Shown here in pieces: positions 1 to 11,379 of a stretch of DNA of 64,000 nucleotides (positions within the stretch are counted from its first letter, which is position 1; each line of letters opens with the position of its first letter). The stretch comes from Dendrolimus kikuchii (taxonomy: Eukaryota > Arthropoda > Insecta > Lepidoptera > Lasiocampidae), in assembly GCA_019925095.2 (NCBI GenBank), contig CM034414.1, positions 1,590,001 to 1,654,000 on the forward strand, written 5' to 3'. The notes beneath the pieces are model-generated. The model ran no database searches. It was given only the letters and a program-made list of their open reading frames with translations, and was not told where the DNA came from. Both the position numbers and the translations under genes were made by a program.

Positions 1-377
1 TCTGCGGAGTGACGCTCGCGGACCGCGTTCGTAATACCGAAGTAAGAAAGAGAGTTGGTCTGGAAGAGAGTGTCGGGGTGAAGGTAAGGAAAGGAATGCT
101 CCTGTGGTTCGGGCATGTGGAAAGAATGACTAAACAGATATACAATGCAAAAGTGGATAGATGCAGAAGTCGTGGAAGGCCACGACACACCTTCCGTGAT
201 CAAATTGATCGTGTACTAGCAGAAGGTGATGTCAGGAGCCTTAAGAACAGACGAGCGTGCATGACAAGAGTTATGAATGTCAAAGAAGCAAGTGAGGTGT
301 GTAAGAATGGGCCTAAATGGCGCTCTGTTGTTCGTGCCTACCCCGCAAGGTAACTGGCGTGAAGTTATTTATGCATG
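1..377 (+). mobile_element. LINE-A 3' fragment
   Basis: C-terminal end of a non-LTR retrotransposon ORF. An open frame of 114 codons (9-353) carries the motifs FGHVERM, KVDRCRSRGRPR and VVRAYP that recur in about 24 copies here. This family end is typical of insect non-LTR retrotransposon polyproteins downstream of the reverse transcriptase. This copy stops one codon earlier than the others (YPAR, then stop) and has a decayed tail. The upstream part is cut by the window edge. Confidence 0.85.
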
Positions 378-524
378 TATAGATAGATTATTATTATTAT
401 ATACTCAAGGTGGTGAAGAGTCCGTCAATGGGGTAAATTGATACACCGCTCGTTTTTTAACTATTTTAAACGGAATTTAACTGGAGGGCCAATAATCCCC
501 CTCCTAAACCATCCATCATCATCA

Positions 525-1040
525 ACACCAACTGAAAATTTTTCATGTCACAACAATTAAACAATAAATTATAACATCACACAAAGTCACAAACACATAA
601 CTAACAATAAAACTTATACACACACTCAAACCAACGCGCACTACCATCGCATCGCATTACACGCACACTTCACAAACAAACCAAGACACAAAGAGCCTAA
701 AAATTAATAACCCAGGCACAGAAAAGAAAAAAACGACACACATGGCACTAGATAGGACTATATATAAGTATATATATAAGGCCAACACTGCACATGCACT
801 TCGTCACAACACCAGCATGTTACAGATATACTCTACATTAGTATAAGTTTAGTATTAAAATTAGAACAAATTAATATAATAAGTTATTCTTAAGGTACAC
901 CACAACATAAAAATCACTAAATTAATGTCACACACAGTAACAAAAATAAACAATAAGCGTGTATGGACTCTAAAATCTTTCATAGAAATTAAGTAGTAAA
1001 AAAGGGTACGGAACTCGAGTCCTTAGAGATGTTAATAATA
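525..1040 (-). repeat. Repeat-T copy 1
   Basis: The reverse complement matches 12330-12965 over more than 400 bp, including a TATA-like stretch (ctatatataag) and the block ggttattagtttttaggctc. It is an unclassified dispersed element. It could be an LTR or a LINE untranslated region, but no coding sequence or clear termini were seen. It preserves the site that LINE-A occupies in the other copy. Confidence 0.65.
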
Positions 1041-1400
1041 AAAAAATAAAAAAACCGAATTTAACACCAACATTAATTCGAAGACGGACGTCAATGGTGT
1101 CTTAGCTTCACTGACCGATCCGTTGCCGTCGTAACTATTCAAACACGGAAATAACCAGAGGTGTAATACAGACGGACTTCGCCACCTTGACTATATTAAT
1201 ATTTAACCCTGGCAAACCCAAAGTGAACCGTTAATCAACGCGGTCTAATTAAGCCTTAACCAAAATAAGATCAACCCTGCCAAACCCACTCCAGACGTGG
1301 TCGTAATGAATTGATTAGAGATTTCCGCCCGGCTAACGGCGCTGATGGAAACACGATCGATGCTAACTAGTGCATTTACATCATAATATCTGTCATGAAG
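1041..1400. other. unassigned intergenic DNA
   Basis: No convincing ORF, RNA gene or match to the other repeats in this window was seen. A small stretch resembling LINE-A (gcgtgcatacaagagctatg) begins at its right edge. Confidence 0.4.
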
Positions 1401-1862
1401 ATATTTCAAAGCGTGCATACAAGAGCTATGAATTTTTTTTTTATTGCAGGAGTTCAGCAGACAGGCAGACGGCCCACTTAGTGGAAAGCGGTTACCATCG
1501 CCTATGGACATTTGCAACACCAAAGGTGCTACAAATGCGCTGCTGCTCTCTTAAAGGAGACTGGAACCTGGCTACTAATGCCGGAACACCACACAAGATT
1601 GTTATGGCGGCATACTCTAGACCAGGGGTGGTCGCCATCCAGTCGAGCAAATACTCTACCACCTGGCTGTGGGTTGTTTAGTCGCCTCTTACGACAGGCC
1701 GCCGGGCCGCAGGAAATTGTATTCTTTCTCCGTTCCTGCACGGATAAAATGAAACGGAATGTCAAAGAAGCAAGTGAGGTGTGTAAGAATAAGCCTGAAT
1801 GGTGCTCTATTGTTCGTGCCTACCCCGCAAGGGAACTGGCAGGAAGTTATGTATGTATGTAA
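1401..1862 (+). mobile_element. LINE-A copy interrupted by SINE-B
   Basis: LINE-A sequence runs to about 1430 (gagctatgaat), is broken by a SINE-B, and resumes at 1759 (aatgtcaaagaagcaag) through the ORF end YPARELA-like and the (TATG)n tail. It was therefore present before SINE-B jumped in. Confidence 0.8.
1431..1746 (-). mobile_element. SINE-B, full length
   Basis: Poly(T) at the left and cctgcacgg at the right mark an element whose sense strand is minus: it starts CCGTGCAGGAACGGAG and ends CTCCTGCAATAAAA plus poly(A). It belongs to the subfamily with gagcaaatactc in the hairpin stem (1645-1656). The roughly 70-codon frame inside is conserved only because the repeat is young. Confidence 0.85.
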
Positions 1863-1915
1863 GAAATTTCAAAGAAAGATCAGACAAAAAAAATGCGTCT
1901 CAAACAAACGTGTAC

Positions 1916-2108
1916 GTAATTTTTTTCATCGCGAAGCTGGCAAGTTCGCGAGAACTCCCACCTGATGGGAAGTGGTTACCGTAGCCTAAAAACATTTGTA
2001 ACACCAAAGGTGCTACGAATATCCTGCCGTTTTCTAAAGGGAGACTGTAAATCTACTCGATACCAGGGGTGGTAACCATCCAGACAGGCAAAAACCCTAC
2101 CACCTGGC
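1916..2108 (-). mobile_element. diverged SINE-B-like fragment (older subfamily)
   Basis: Shares the gatgggaagtggttaccgt and accaggggtggtaaccatcc blocks with SINE-B but has a different 3' region (tcgcgaagctggcaagttcg) and an internal gap. The same variant 3' region occurs at 3372-3440, so this is a distinct, older subfamily. Confidence 0.65.
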
Positions 2109-2427
2109 TTTTTTTTATTGCAGGAGATCAGCAGACAGGCAGACGGCACACTTGATGGAAAGCGGTTACCATCGCCTATTGACTTTTGCAACACCAAAGG
2201 TGCTACAAATGCACTGCTGTTCTCTTATGGGAGACTGGAACCTTGTCACTAATGCCGGAACACAACTCAAGGTCGCTATGGCGGCATACTTTAGACCAGG
2301 AGTGGTAGCCATCCAGTCGGGCAAATGCCCTACCACCTGGAAAAACCTGCTGTGGGTTGTTTTGTCGCCTCTTACGACAGGCCTCCGGGCCGCAGGATAT
2401 TGTATTCTTTCTCCGTTCCTGCACGGA
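2109..2427 (-). mobile_element. SINE-B, near full length
   Basis: Runs from ttttttttattgcaggagatc to cctgcacggatta. A small insertion (aaaaacctgc) lies beside the tggctgtgggttg block. It directly abuts the older SINE-B-like copy on its left. Confidence 0.85.
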
Positions 2428-3040
<613 letters not shown>

Positions 3041-3052
3041 TATATATATATT

Positions 3053-3366
3053 ATCCGTGCAGGAACGGAGAAAGAATACAATTTCCTGCGGCCGGGCGGC
3101 CTGTCGTAAGAGGCGACTTAACAACCCACAGCCAAGTGGTAGGGCATTTGCCCGACTGGATGGCTACCACCCGTGGTCTAAAGTATGTCGCCATAACAAC
3201 CTTGAGTTGTGTTCCGGCATTAGTGACCAGGTTCCAGTTTCCCTTAAGAGAGCAGCAGCGCATTTGTAGCAACTTTGGTGTTGCAAATGTCCATAGGCGA
3301 TGGTAACCGCTTTCCATCAAGTGGGCCGTCTGCCCGTCTTCTGATCTCCTGCAATAAAAAAACAAA
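3053..3366 (+). mobile_element. SINE-B, full length
   Basis: Starts atccgtgcaggaacgg and ends ctcctgcaataaaaaaac. It is the subfamily with the gggcatttgccc stem and the caactttggtgttgc variant. Confidence 0.88.
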
Positions 3367-3371
3367 AAAAA

Positions 3372-3592
3372 AACGTGTACGTATTTTTTTTATCGCAAAG
3401 CTGGCAAGTCCGCAAGACGTCCCACCTGATGGGAAGTGGTTACCGTCGCCTAAAAACATTTGTAACAGCAAAGTTGCTACAAATGCGCTGCTGCTCTCTT
3501 AAGGGAAACTGGAACCTGGTCACTAATGCCGGAACACGACTCAAGGTTGTTATGGCGACATACTTTAGACCAGGGGTGGTAGCCAGCTGATC
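3372..3592 (-). mobile_element. SINE-B mosaic, 5' truncated
   Basis: The left part matches the older subfamily (atcgcaaagctggcaagtcc). The right part matches young SINE-B up to ggggtggtagcc and is then cut off. The mixture suggests recombination or template switching between subfamilies. Confidence 0.65.
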
Positions 3593-3949
3593 TCCTTCAA
3601 TAAATATATATATATATATAATTTTGAACATATCATTACCATTTTCCTAGTAACCACAGATTTACAATAACACAACAAACCCGTTTAAAAGCTCAATGGC
3701 AATGAATACCAATAATTACACGCCATACACCTACATGAGGGGTAAGGTGGGGAATTTAATGGTCAATTTACGGGGGTTTATTGCGCGACAAACAGATATT
3801 TCCTGTATCACGCCCTAACGTGTCGCTTCGCCTTTAGCCGACTTAGAAAACGGAGTGTTGTATGTTAGGACATCATGGGCGCCGTCAGGATTACTATCAG
3901 CGAGATGCACCTGCATCTACGTATTATACTAGTAACTAATAACTATAAT
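3593..3949. other. unassigned intergenic DNA
   Basis: Starts with a short TA tract near 3601. No supported ORF or family match up to the next Helitron. Confidence 0.4.
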
Positions 3950-3950
3950 A

Positions 3951-4195
3951 CTAGCTTCTGCCAGAGACTTAAACGTTTAAAAAAAAACCCACGATTTTGA
4001 AACATTCTTCATTGGTGTTTCGCTCCTATTGGTCTTAGCGTGACGACATATAGCCTATAGCCTTCCTCGATAGATGGGCTATCTAACGTTGAAAGAATTT
4101 TTCATATCAGACCCTACTGGTCTGATTTGAAAAATTCCTGAGATGAGCGCTTTCAATCAAACAAACAAGCAAACTCTTCAGCTTTATATATTAGT
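3951..4195 (-). mobile_element. Hel-1 Helitron
   Basis: CTAG at 3951-3954 follows an A. The diagnostic blocks gctatagccttcctcga, aaattcctgagatgagcgc and aactcttcagctttatata match the other Hel-1 copies in reverse. Its 5' end appears to be interrupted by the next Helitron, which inserted after tatattagta. Confidence 0.7.
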
Positions 4196-4196
4196 A

Positions 4197-4405
4197 CTAG
4201 CTGTTCCGGCAGACGTTGTGTTGCCCTGAAGAAATAAAATTTAGAAACCGATTGCAGCGCCACCTACCGGGTCCAATTGTGAATATAAACCATCCTCGAA
4301 TCCACTTGAACACACACAAAAAATTTCATTCAAATCGGTCCAGCCGTTTAGGAGGAGTTCACTGTGAACACACGTACAGAAGAATTATATATATATATAT
4401 ATATA
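4197..4405 (-). mobile_element. Hel-2 Helitron inserted at a Hel-1 end
   Basis: CTAG at 4197-4200 follows attagtA. It has the Hel-2 blocks gcgccacctaccgggtcc and ggtccagccgtttagg. The right end lies in an AT-rich tract (atatataaaaagg), so that boundary is approximate. Confidence 0.7.
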
Positions 4406-4740
4406 AAAAGGATAAGATTACAAAATTGTCAAAGTGTAGTCTTTTGTTTCGTACATTTTTTGTGTTTATCTTTTTGTCCGGGATTCACGTAAAAACTACT
4501 GGACACATTTCGACGCGGTATTAACTGACCGATCGTAAATTCCCGGACTTAAAATCTGGGGTACTTTAAATTCGGAGAATTCTACGTGAATTTTATTGTG
4601 AGCGCTTTTTATAGTAATGGGCAGACAACATAGGTTACTGGTTAAAATCCGGCTCGAAGGACCAAACAAATGTAGTGTGTGTATTACAGTTTTAATTATA
4701 GGACGGAAGGGTAAAATGTAAGAAATACCAAATCCAAATA
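4406..4740. other. unassigned intergenic DNA
   Basis: Contains the phrase gtaaaactactggacacattt, resembling a diverged transposon segment. Nothing firm can be assigned. Confidence 0.35.
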
Positions 4741-4741
4741 C

Positions 4742-5092
4742 CAATCTCTGTAAGAAAGTGTCGGGGTGAAGGTAAGGAAAGGAATGCTGCGGTGGTTCTA
4801 GCATGTGGAAAGAATGCATGGTGAAAGAATGAATAATACACAGATATACAATGCAAAAGTGGATGGATGCAGAAGTCGTGGAAGGCCACGACACACCTTC
4901 CATGATCAACTTGATCGTGTACTAGCAGAAGGTGATGTTAGGAGCCTTAAGAACAGACGAGCGTGCATGACAAGAGCTATGAATGTCAAAGAAGCAAGTG
5001 AGGTGTGTAAGAATAAGCCTGAATGGCGCTCTGTTGTACGTGCCTACCCCGCAAGGGAACTGGCGTGAAGTTATGTATGTATGTATGTACCA
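4742..5092 (+). mobile_element. LINE-A 3' fragment
   Basis: Starts within agtgtcggggtgaaggtaag and runs through the complete C-terminal frame ending YPARELA and a (TATG)n tail (5073-5089). The coding frame is intact from the FGHVERM region apart from a tag at the tryptophan codon of the motif. Confidence 0.88.
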
Positions 5093-5226
5093 AATCCAAC
5101 GAGCGCTGTAATGATACTGATTTCATTATCCGAAAATAGCCGAATATAAATGTGTTGTAATTAAGCATTAGACCGCAGTTGTTTATTTATAAATCGCTGA
5201 CCATTGTACATACTTCGTGCATATAT

Positions 5227-5540
5227 TTTTTTTTATGGCAGGAGTTCAGCAGACAGGCAGACGGCCCACTTCATGAAAAGCGGTTACCATCGCATATGGA
5301 CATTTGTAACATAAAAGGTGCTACAAATGCGCTGCTGCTCTCTTAAGGGAGACTGGAACCTGGTCACTAATGCCGGAACACAACACAAGGCTGTTATGGC
5401 GGCATACTCTAGACCAGGGGTGGTCGCCATCCAGTCGAGCAAATACCCTACCACCTGGCTGTGGGTTGTTTTGTCGCCTCTTACGACAGGCCGCCCGGCC
5501 GCAGGAAATTGTATTCTTTCTCCGTTCCTGCACGGATAAA
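5227..5540 (-). mobile_element. SINE-B, full length
   Basis: From poly(T) to cctgcacggata. The hairpin stem is gagcaaataccc (5437-5448), an intermediate with a G-U pair between the two main subfamilies. Confidence 0.88.
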
Positions 5541-5603
5541 ACCAAGTAACCAAGATTATGAGTCCAGCATGACACTACCACGTCAAAAACTTGCACACAT
5601 TCC

Positions 5604-5740
5604 ATCATTGAATGAATGAATGAATATGCTTTATCCTGTTTTAAAAGATACAGTTAACAGAAATGAAATTTTACAATACAATAGGCGGTCTTATCGCTAT
5701 TAGCGATTTCTTCCAGACAACCTTTGGATGGACAAAAATT
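5604..5740 (-). mobile_element. LINE-J 3' UTR with (GAAT)n tail
   Basis: On the minus strand, ggttgtctggaagaaatcgc leads to a palindromic aatcgctaatagcgat-type hairpin, then ataagaccgcctattg and an (ATTC)n tail. It is nearly identical to 27400-27520, so both are 5'-truncated copies of one LINE. Confidence 0.75.
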
Positions 5741-5830
5741 TGATAATTTGAATTAGTATCTTATAAATATATACGTACACGATATTAATATACATACATT
5801 ATTAAAATATAAATAATATATTAAATTATG

Positions 5831-6268
5831 TTATTGTTACGACCTACACGCCGACTAAAGTCGATTCACACTTGCATACCATAAGCACACTATATTACTT
5901 TTCCGCATTTGGACTTCTTTTGTTTACTTTGTGTTTAAAATTTGTGACTAGAAAACAGCCCATTGTGTATTGTAATCTTTTATGGCAGTCATTAGCCAGG
6001 TGTGTCGAACTGATTCCAAGAAATTCGGCAATGGCCGAATGGAGAGATCGGGAGTAGAGCGATAACCAGCCGCGAGGCAAGGCTTGTGTACATTCGGTAA
6101 TCTATTTTAGTGACGGGCTTTGCGCGTGTTATTGAATCGTGCATTACGTTTGCACTGGTTGTGTTCAGTTATATTTATACCTGTGTTATACGTGTTTGTA
6201 TAGTTCTAATAAATTCTATAGTAATTTTAACGGCATTTTAAATCGAGTCCTGCAACGCGTAACATTAT
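5831..6268 (+). mobile_element. solo LTR 1 with TTAT target duplication
   Basis: The LTR itself is 5835-6264 (430 bp): it starts TGTTACGA and ends cgcgtaACA, and TTAT flanks both sides (5831-5834, 6265-6268). TG...CA ends, a 4-bp duplication and an AATAAA-type signal near 6210 indicate an LTR retrotransposon reduced to a solo LTR by recombination. The small ORFs inside are not genes. Confidence 0.88.
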
Positions 6269-7145
6269 AATCATTTTATGATAATTTTTTTTTACACTGT
6301 GTAGTGTAGTGTTAAACTTTTAGAAAATTTAACAAACTTGCTCAGAAAGCAATATATACTAATCATTCTGTGTGCTGTATCAAAATGATCTCCCAAGGAA
6401 AAATAATGTACACAACGGCCAGTTTTCAATATGGTTTTAAAAGAAACAGCCTGCATAAACCAAAAACTAACAATGAATTAAGCATAAAGGGACAGTTTAT
6501 AATAAATATGAATGCATATAAAAAAAATTATTTAGGCCACAAGCGGAAAGCACTCGTGATTTAAAATGTTTTACATTTCAAAATACGACGCCATTTTGAA
6601 TGCCCGATGACTGTAGTTTTTGGGGATAGATGCGTTTATAAATGCAATAAGTGAAACCGCTGTAATGCCGAAAATGTACGGTTGATTTACCTAAAGAAAG
6701 AAAGAAAAACTTTATTTGAAAAAATAGCGACTTAATTATTTATTTATTTAATTTATTTGGGAAACATACAATAATTATAATTCTTACAATATAAAACACA
6801 TAACTTAATACACATATCAACTAAGTTTCCACTAAAAAAATATTTTTTGTTACGCATTTGGCTCGTACAACTATTACATTCTTTATACATTATTATACAC
6901 AGAGTATAATTTGAGAATTTGTACGCCGCATTTTTAGCAAACAGGGTTTGCACTCAGCATATTGCTGTGCCGGAATTATAACCGACACACCGCTGCCTAC
7001 CTTTTGTCGTTAAGACCAAAACGACCCAATATTGTTAAATAAAATAATAATAATTAATAACCCGCATTGCGGCTTTGTGACGAAGCCTTAGAAGTGTAGC
7101 CGGCACTCTTATCTTATCTCTTTCAATATTAGAAATTACGCATTC
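6269..7145. other. unassigned AT-rich DNA
   Basis: Low-complexity, AT-rich. The ORFs of 60-66 codons lack any recognisable feature. A tract rich in ttatttatttattt near 6740 and the phrase gcatattgctg (also near 33577) suggest decayed transposon DNA. Confidence 0.4.
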
Positions 7146-7146
7146 T

Positions 7147-7366
7147 ATAAATGCGCTGCTGCTCTCTTAAGGGAGACTGGAACCTGGCCACTAATGCCGC
7201 AACACAACTCATGGTTGTTGTGGCGGCATACTCTAGACCAGGGGTGGTAGCCATCCAGTCGGGCAAATACCCTACCACCTGGCTGTGGTTTATTTTGTCG
7301 CCTCTTACGACAGGCCGCCCGGCCGCAGGAAATTGTATTCTTTCTCCGTTCCTGCACGGATAAAAA
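7147..7366 (-). mobile_element. SINE-B lacking its 3' third
   Basis: Begins at aaatgcgctgctgctctc and continues to cctgcacggata. The poly(A)-proximal part is absent, which is unusual because retroposition normally truncates the 5' end. The stem variant is gggcaaataccc (7261-7272). Confidence 0.85.
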
Positions 7367-8043
7367 AAAAAAAGTGTAGTGTGTTCAAGACTCGTATGAA
7401 CAGGTATTTTCTAGGTACACGTGCTCCATCTTCAACCGCATCATAGTCTAATATTAGGCGTGACGGTCGTCAAACGCGAGCATATTTATCATTTAATAAA
7501 ATATACGGAACCTTCGATATACCTTCGTAAAACCAACTTCGCTCGTTTATTTATTTTTCAACTCGACAACTTTGCACCTCAGTCTACAGTTCATCAGTGG
7601 AGTAGTTCCAAATTTGAATTTTAAATTCGAATATGGAACGACTTTGGAACACCGATAAACAGACAGCTCTGTGCCCTTCAATGCGTTCGTTGTTGATTCT
7701 ATTTTTGATTTGTTGATAACGGTTCGGAGTAGTTTTTTCGGATTTCCTGTATTTGACGAGTTCGGGCGATATGGTTTTGTCGGGCAGTTCTCTAATATTC
7801 TTTTACGAACTACCCAACAAAAAATCACACATGCATTATATTAATACAAATGATAAAGTATGGTTATATGTTTGTGTTTATATTTGTTTTTACGCTATAC
7901 TTTGAGTAATATAACAAAAATAGTATCTAGATATTGTAACGACCATTTATGTTGGTACATTAATATATCCAGGAAGTTGGGATAGATTTTTTGGATTACA
8001 AAACTGTAGTCTAGACAAGTGAAATAGTAAGAAATATTTAATG
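7367..8043. other. unassigned intergenic DNA
   Basis: Contains a 93-codon minus-strand ORF (7547-7828) with no recognised domain. A short self-complementary stretch, ttccaaatttgaatttt, lies near 7606. No repeat assignment. Confidence 0.35.
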
Positions 8044-8672
8044 TAATTTTTTTATTGTATCAGTGCTGCAAACAGGCAGACTACCCACCTGATGGATAGC
8101 CGTTACCGTCGCCTATGGATATTTGTAACACCAAAGATGCTGACAATGTGCTGCCGGCCTCGAAGTGGAGACTGGAACCTGGTGACTGACGCCGGAACAC
8201 AACTCAAGGTTGTTATGGTGGCATATTAAAGCAGGGGCGAATTCTGCTATTAATATCACGTCAAAATCGCCGAAAACTATCGTCTCAATCGTAGATTTGC
8301 CTTATTTCGGTAATCTGTTAATTTCAATGACGTCCCGTGGCACACTATCTTTATAAAAATTCATAAGCGAAATCTCGCGAAATAAATGTTTAAAATTTTG
8401 GTAGCTTTTCAATACTTCGGCTAATGCCATTTCTGCTAATGGTAATACCATTTTTATCTGCAATTATTCCGCCGCGACGATATCGAGAAGATATTGTGGA
8501 TTTAGTAGAATACGAATTTTTGACATTGAAATATCAGAATCGGGCCCCAGGGATGATAACTATCCAGACGGGCAAATACCCTACCTCCTGGCTGTGCATT
8601 GTTTTGTCGCCTCTTGCGACAGGCCACTCGCCACAAGAAATTTGTAATCTTTCTCCCTTCTTGCCTGAATAA
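8044..8672 (-). mobile_element. old SINE-B interrupted by a MITE
   Basis: The SINE-B blocks caggcagactacccacctga through catattaaag, then aactatccagacgggcaaat to the 5' end (cttctcccttcttgcctg), are separated by about 311 bp of unrelated DNA. High divergence from the young copies marks it as old. Confidence 0.8.
8237..8547. mobile_element. MITE inside SINE-B
   Basis: Flanked by caggg on both sides (8232-8236 and 8548-8552). The ends are imperfect inverted repeats (gcgaattctgctatt on the left against the complement of aatatcagaatcgggc on the right). A related copy lies at 27943-28190 in the opposite orientation. The minus strand holds a 50-codon open frame that is broken in the other copy. 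A hAT-like origin is possible but not shown. Confidence 0.65.
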
Positions 8673-9060
8673 AATAAGGCAAAATACTAAATTCTAACAG
8701 CTCAATGATGTAAATTTAACTACATACGCATGTAGCTTTATGCAACATATAACAAGTAAAATCAAATTATCCAACCAAATACGAAGTTTGATTCAGCATA
8801 ACACCCTCCAGGCGAAGTCGGTTAATGTGTGCCAGCCGCTAATCTTATTTTGGCAACTAATTTGACGCCTAAAGTACTTAATTCGATTTAAGTATACATT
8901 TTGGTAACGTATTTCAAAAGTGAATATGATTTTGCACGTGATTTGATATTTTGTTATTTTAGGCGGTAGTTCTTGATTTAACTCTTCTTAACTAAACAGT
9001 TGAATGGCTTTTAAGCTTGATTTACATTTGTATTAGGTAAGTAGCTGGCATGTTTTTTAG
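8673..9060. other. unassigned intergenic DNA
   Basis: No supported gene or repeat. Confidence 0.4.
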
Positions 9061-9061
9061 T

Positions 9062-9241
9062 GAATGAATTCAGCAGACAGATGGTAGGGTATTCGCCTGA
9101 CTGGTTAGCTACCACCCCTGGTCTAACCTTGAGTTGTGTTCCGGCATTAGTGACCAGGTTCCAGTCTCCCTTAAGAGAGCAGCAGCGCATTTGTAGCACC
9201 TTTGGTTTTGCAAATGTCCATAGGCGATGGTAACCGCTTTC
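9062..9241 (+). mobile_element. SINE-B internal fragment
   Basis: Carries gatggtagggtattcgcc through gcgatggtaaccgctttcc, with a deletion of the gtatgtcgccataac block. Both ends are lost. Confidence 0.8.
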
Positions 9242-9397
9242 CGATTCCGATTTGTCAATCAGAAATATTTTTAATCTATACTTAAAATTAATAGTGTTTT
9301 GAATGTCAATAATACATTTTGGTAGGTGACTATAGAGCCTAGGAGCCATACACAACACGCTACTACTTAACAGAGTTGATATGAAGGGTAGGGTCAT
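9242..9397 (-). pseudogene. LINE reverse transcriptase C-terminal fragment
   Basis: Minus-strand translation contains RLYSHLPKCI and FKYRLKIFLIDK, the arrangement seen at the C-terminus of Jockey/CR1-type polyproteins (a hydrophobic NxLP motif, then a basic FK..L..fL segment). The fragment is joined to SINE-B on its left. No upstream RT motifs remain. Confidence 0.6.
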
Positions 9398-9867
9398 ATA
9401 TGGTGTGGTTATATAACAGGGTGCAAGGTTTCTCCCCTTATGTTATTCTGCCACGCTCGAGTAAATCCCAAAATCTCCGCTCGGCTTCCCCTACTATGAT
9501 ATGATGATACTAGAGATAGAGAAGTATGTGGGGGTGTGATTCCCAATAGTCTACTCCCACGGCCACACCGAGCTAATCTCTTTAAGCGACACTGAATAGT
9601 AAACAAGTAATCCTTTGAACATCTTCATGAGGGTAGTTAAAATGTTAATTTTACACGACCCATTGTCGAGCTTAAGTACCCTCCGACACAATTTCGCTTA
9701 TGAAAATTAATTTTTCACAGGCAGGTGTTGTTTCTGAGATATTAATAGGTATTTATCACTGACGACGGGGTATTTATCTTGTGAATGAGTTTGATTGAGA
9801 TGACTAAAATTCTTAGAGGCCCTTAGTCAAATAATGAGATATTTACAAAGCGAAATCAATGCTGCTG
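9398..9867. other. unassigned intergenic DNA
   Basis: No supported gene. The minus-strand ORF at 9409-9606 has no recognisable feature. Confidence 0.4.
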
Positions 9868-9929
9868 TTGTTCGTGCCTACCCCGCAAGGGAACTGGCGT
9901 GAAGTTATGTATGTATGTATGTATGAAAT
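9868..9929 (+). mobile_element. LINE-A extreme 3' end
   Basis: Only the last 60 bp (gttcgtgcctaccccgcaag to the (TATG)n tail) is present. This is the shortest 5'-truncated copy, which shows that integration starts at the 3' end. Confidence 0.85.
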
Positions 9930-10017
9930 CAATGCGTTGCCAATATTTAGGATGGGATAAGTCCCTTGGTTTCATTTTACGAATATCAAATTGCTTTAGT
10001 GGGATATTTATACTACA

Positions 10018-10478
10018 TTTTTTATATTACGTATGGAAGCGAGAGTTGGATATCGAAGAGAGAGCATGAAAGTAGAGTAAACGCGGTTGAGATGCAAGCA
10101 CTGCGCAAAATCTGCGGAGTGACGCTCGCGGACCGCGTTCGTAATACCGAAGTAAGAAAGAGAGTGTCGGGGTGAAGGTAAGGAAAGGAATGCTCCGGTG
10201 GTTCGGGCATGTGGAAAGAATGACTAAATAGATATACAATGCAAAAGTGGATGGATGCAGAAGTCGTGGAAGGCCACGACACACCTTCCATGATCAAATT
10301 GATCGTGTACTAGCGGAGGGTGATGTCAGGAGCCTTAAGAACAGACGAGCGTGCATGACAAGAGTTATGAATGTCAAAGAAGCAAGTGAGGTGTGTAAGA
10401 ATGGGCCTAAATGGCGCTCTGTTATTCGTGCCTACCCCGCAAGGGAACTGGCGTGAAGTTATGTATGTATGTATGTAT
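10018..10478 (+). mobile_element. LINE-A, longest copy
   Basis: About 460 bp. It extends upstream of the other copies into YGSESWISKREHESRVNAVEM and QALRKICGVTLADRVRNTEV, a region that follows the reverse transcriptase in many insect LINEs. The first frame ends near 10175 because of a small deletion after RKRV, and an in-frame stop replaces the codon before QIYNAK. It ends with (TATG)n. Confidence 0.88.
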
Positions 10479-11115
10479 TTTTTATATTGTACATATGTTA
10501 GAACTCATTTAGAGTTTGCATCTCATATATGGAACCCTCGCTATCATAAATATTGTTACGAGTTACAGGACTCAAATTAAAATGCCGTTGGAATTATTAT
10601 AGTTTATTACAACTATACAAACACGTATAACACAGGTACAAATATAACTGAACACAACCAGTCCAAACGTAATGCACAATTCGATAACACGCGCAAAGTC
10701 CGTCGCTAAATAGATTATACCGAATGTACACACGTCTTGCTTCGCTTGTGATTATCGCTCGACTGCCTTGTCCATCAATTGAGGCATTGCTTTATACTGC
10801 ACGGATGCAATATGTCTGCTCGGCCGCGTGGACCGAATTTCCTAGAATCGCACCTGGCTAATGACTGCCATAAAAGATTACAATACACAATGGGCTGTTT
10901 TTCTAATCACAAATTTTAAACACAAAGTAAACAAAAGAAGTCCAAATGCCGAAAAGGTAATAAAATGTGTTCCTACAGGGCTGCAGGTGTGAATTTATCT
11001 TTGCCGGCACCTAGCTCGTAACAATATATTGACCGCATTGAAAGTGTGCAAAAGCTTTTTATTCGACATTTATGCTATAGGAAAAAAATCTAGTACTCTA
11101 GTAATTCATTACCAC
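10479..11115 (+). pseudogene. LINE reverse transcriptase fragment split by a solo LTR
   Basis: Left of the LTR the frame reads YVRTHLEFASHIWNPRYHKY. Right of it the frame reads IDRIESVQKLFIRHLCYRKK. Joined, these match the conserved post-RT region of CR1/Jockey-like elements (LEYAS..WNP, IE.VQK.F). The two halves meet at the ATAT target duplication of the LTR. Confidence 0.75.
10550..11027 (-). mobile_element. solo LTR 2 with ATAT target duplication
   Basis: The LTR is 10554-11023 (470 bp), bounded by TGTTACGA and TCGTAACA, with ATAT at 10550-10553 and 11024-11027. It is homologous to LTR 1 in the opposite orientation (shared gtataacacaggtacaaata and gcgcaaagtccgtc blocks) but has an extra roughly 40-bp segment. 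Its ends are perfect 8-bp inverted repeats. Confidence 0.88.
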
Positions 11116-11272
11116 CTGGTGTAGCCACCTTGAGTTGTGTTCCGGCTTTAGTGGCCAGATTCCAGTCTCGTTTAAGAGAGCAACAGCACATTTGTAGCAT
11201 CTTTGGTGTTGCAAATGCCCATTGGCGACGGTAACCACGTACCATCCGGTGAGCCGTCTATGTTCTGCTGAA
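11107..11272 (+). mobile_element. diverged SINE-B fragment
   Basis: Contains cttgagttgtgttccggc, ttaagagagcaacagc and ggtgttgcaaatgcccat, but the 5' half and the poly(A) are missing. Confidence 0.75.
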
Positions 11273-11379
11273 GTACAGAACGCCGATCGCGGCGCATTGC
11301 ATTACAAGGATTCCGTATTAATAGACGTAGAACGATTTCCAGTGGATTGACCACAGAGACGCAAACCACATATATCTTA

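Noticed and set aside
7547..7828. 93-codon minus-strand ORF
   Set aside because: No domain, no signal of splicing or conservation visible; length is compatible with chance.
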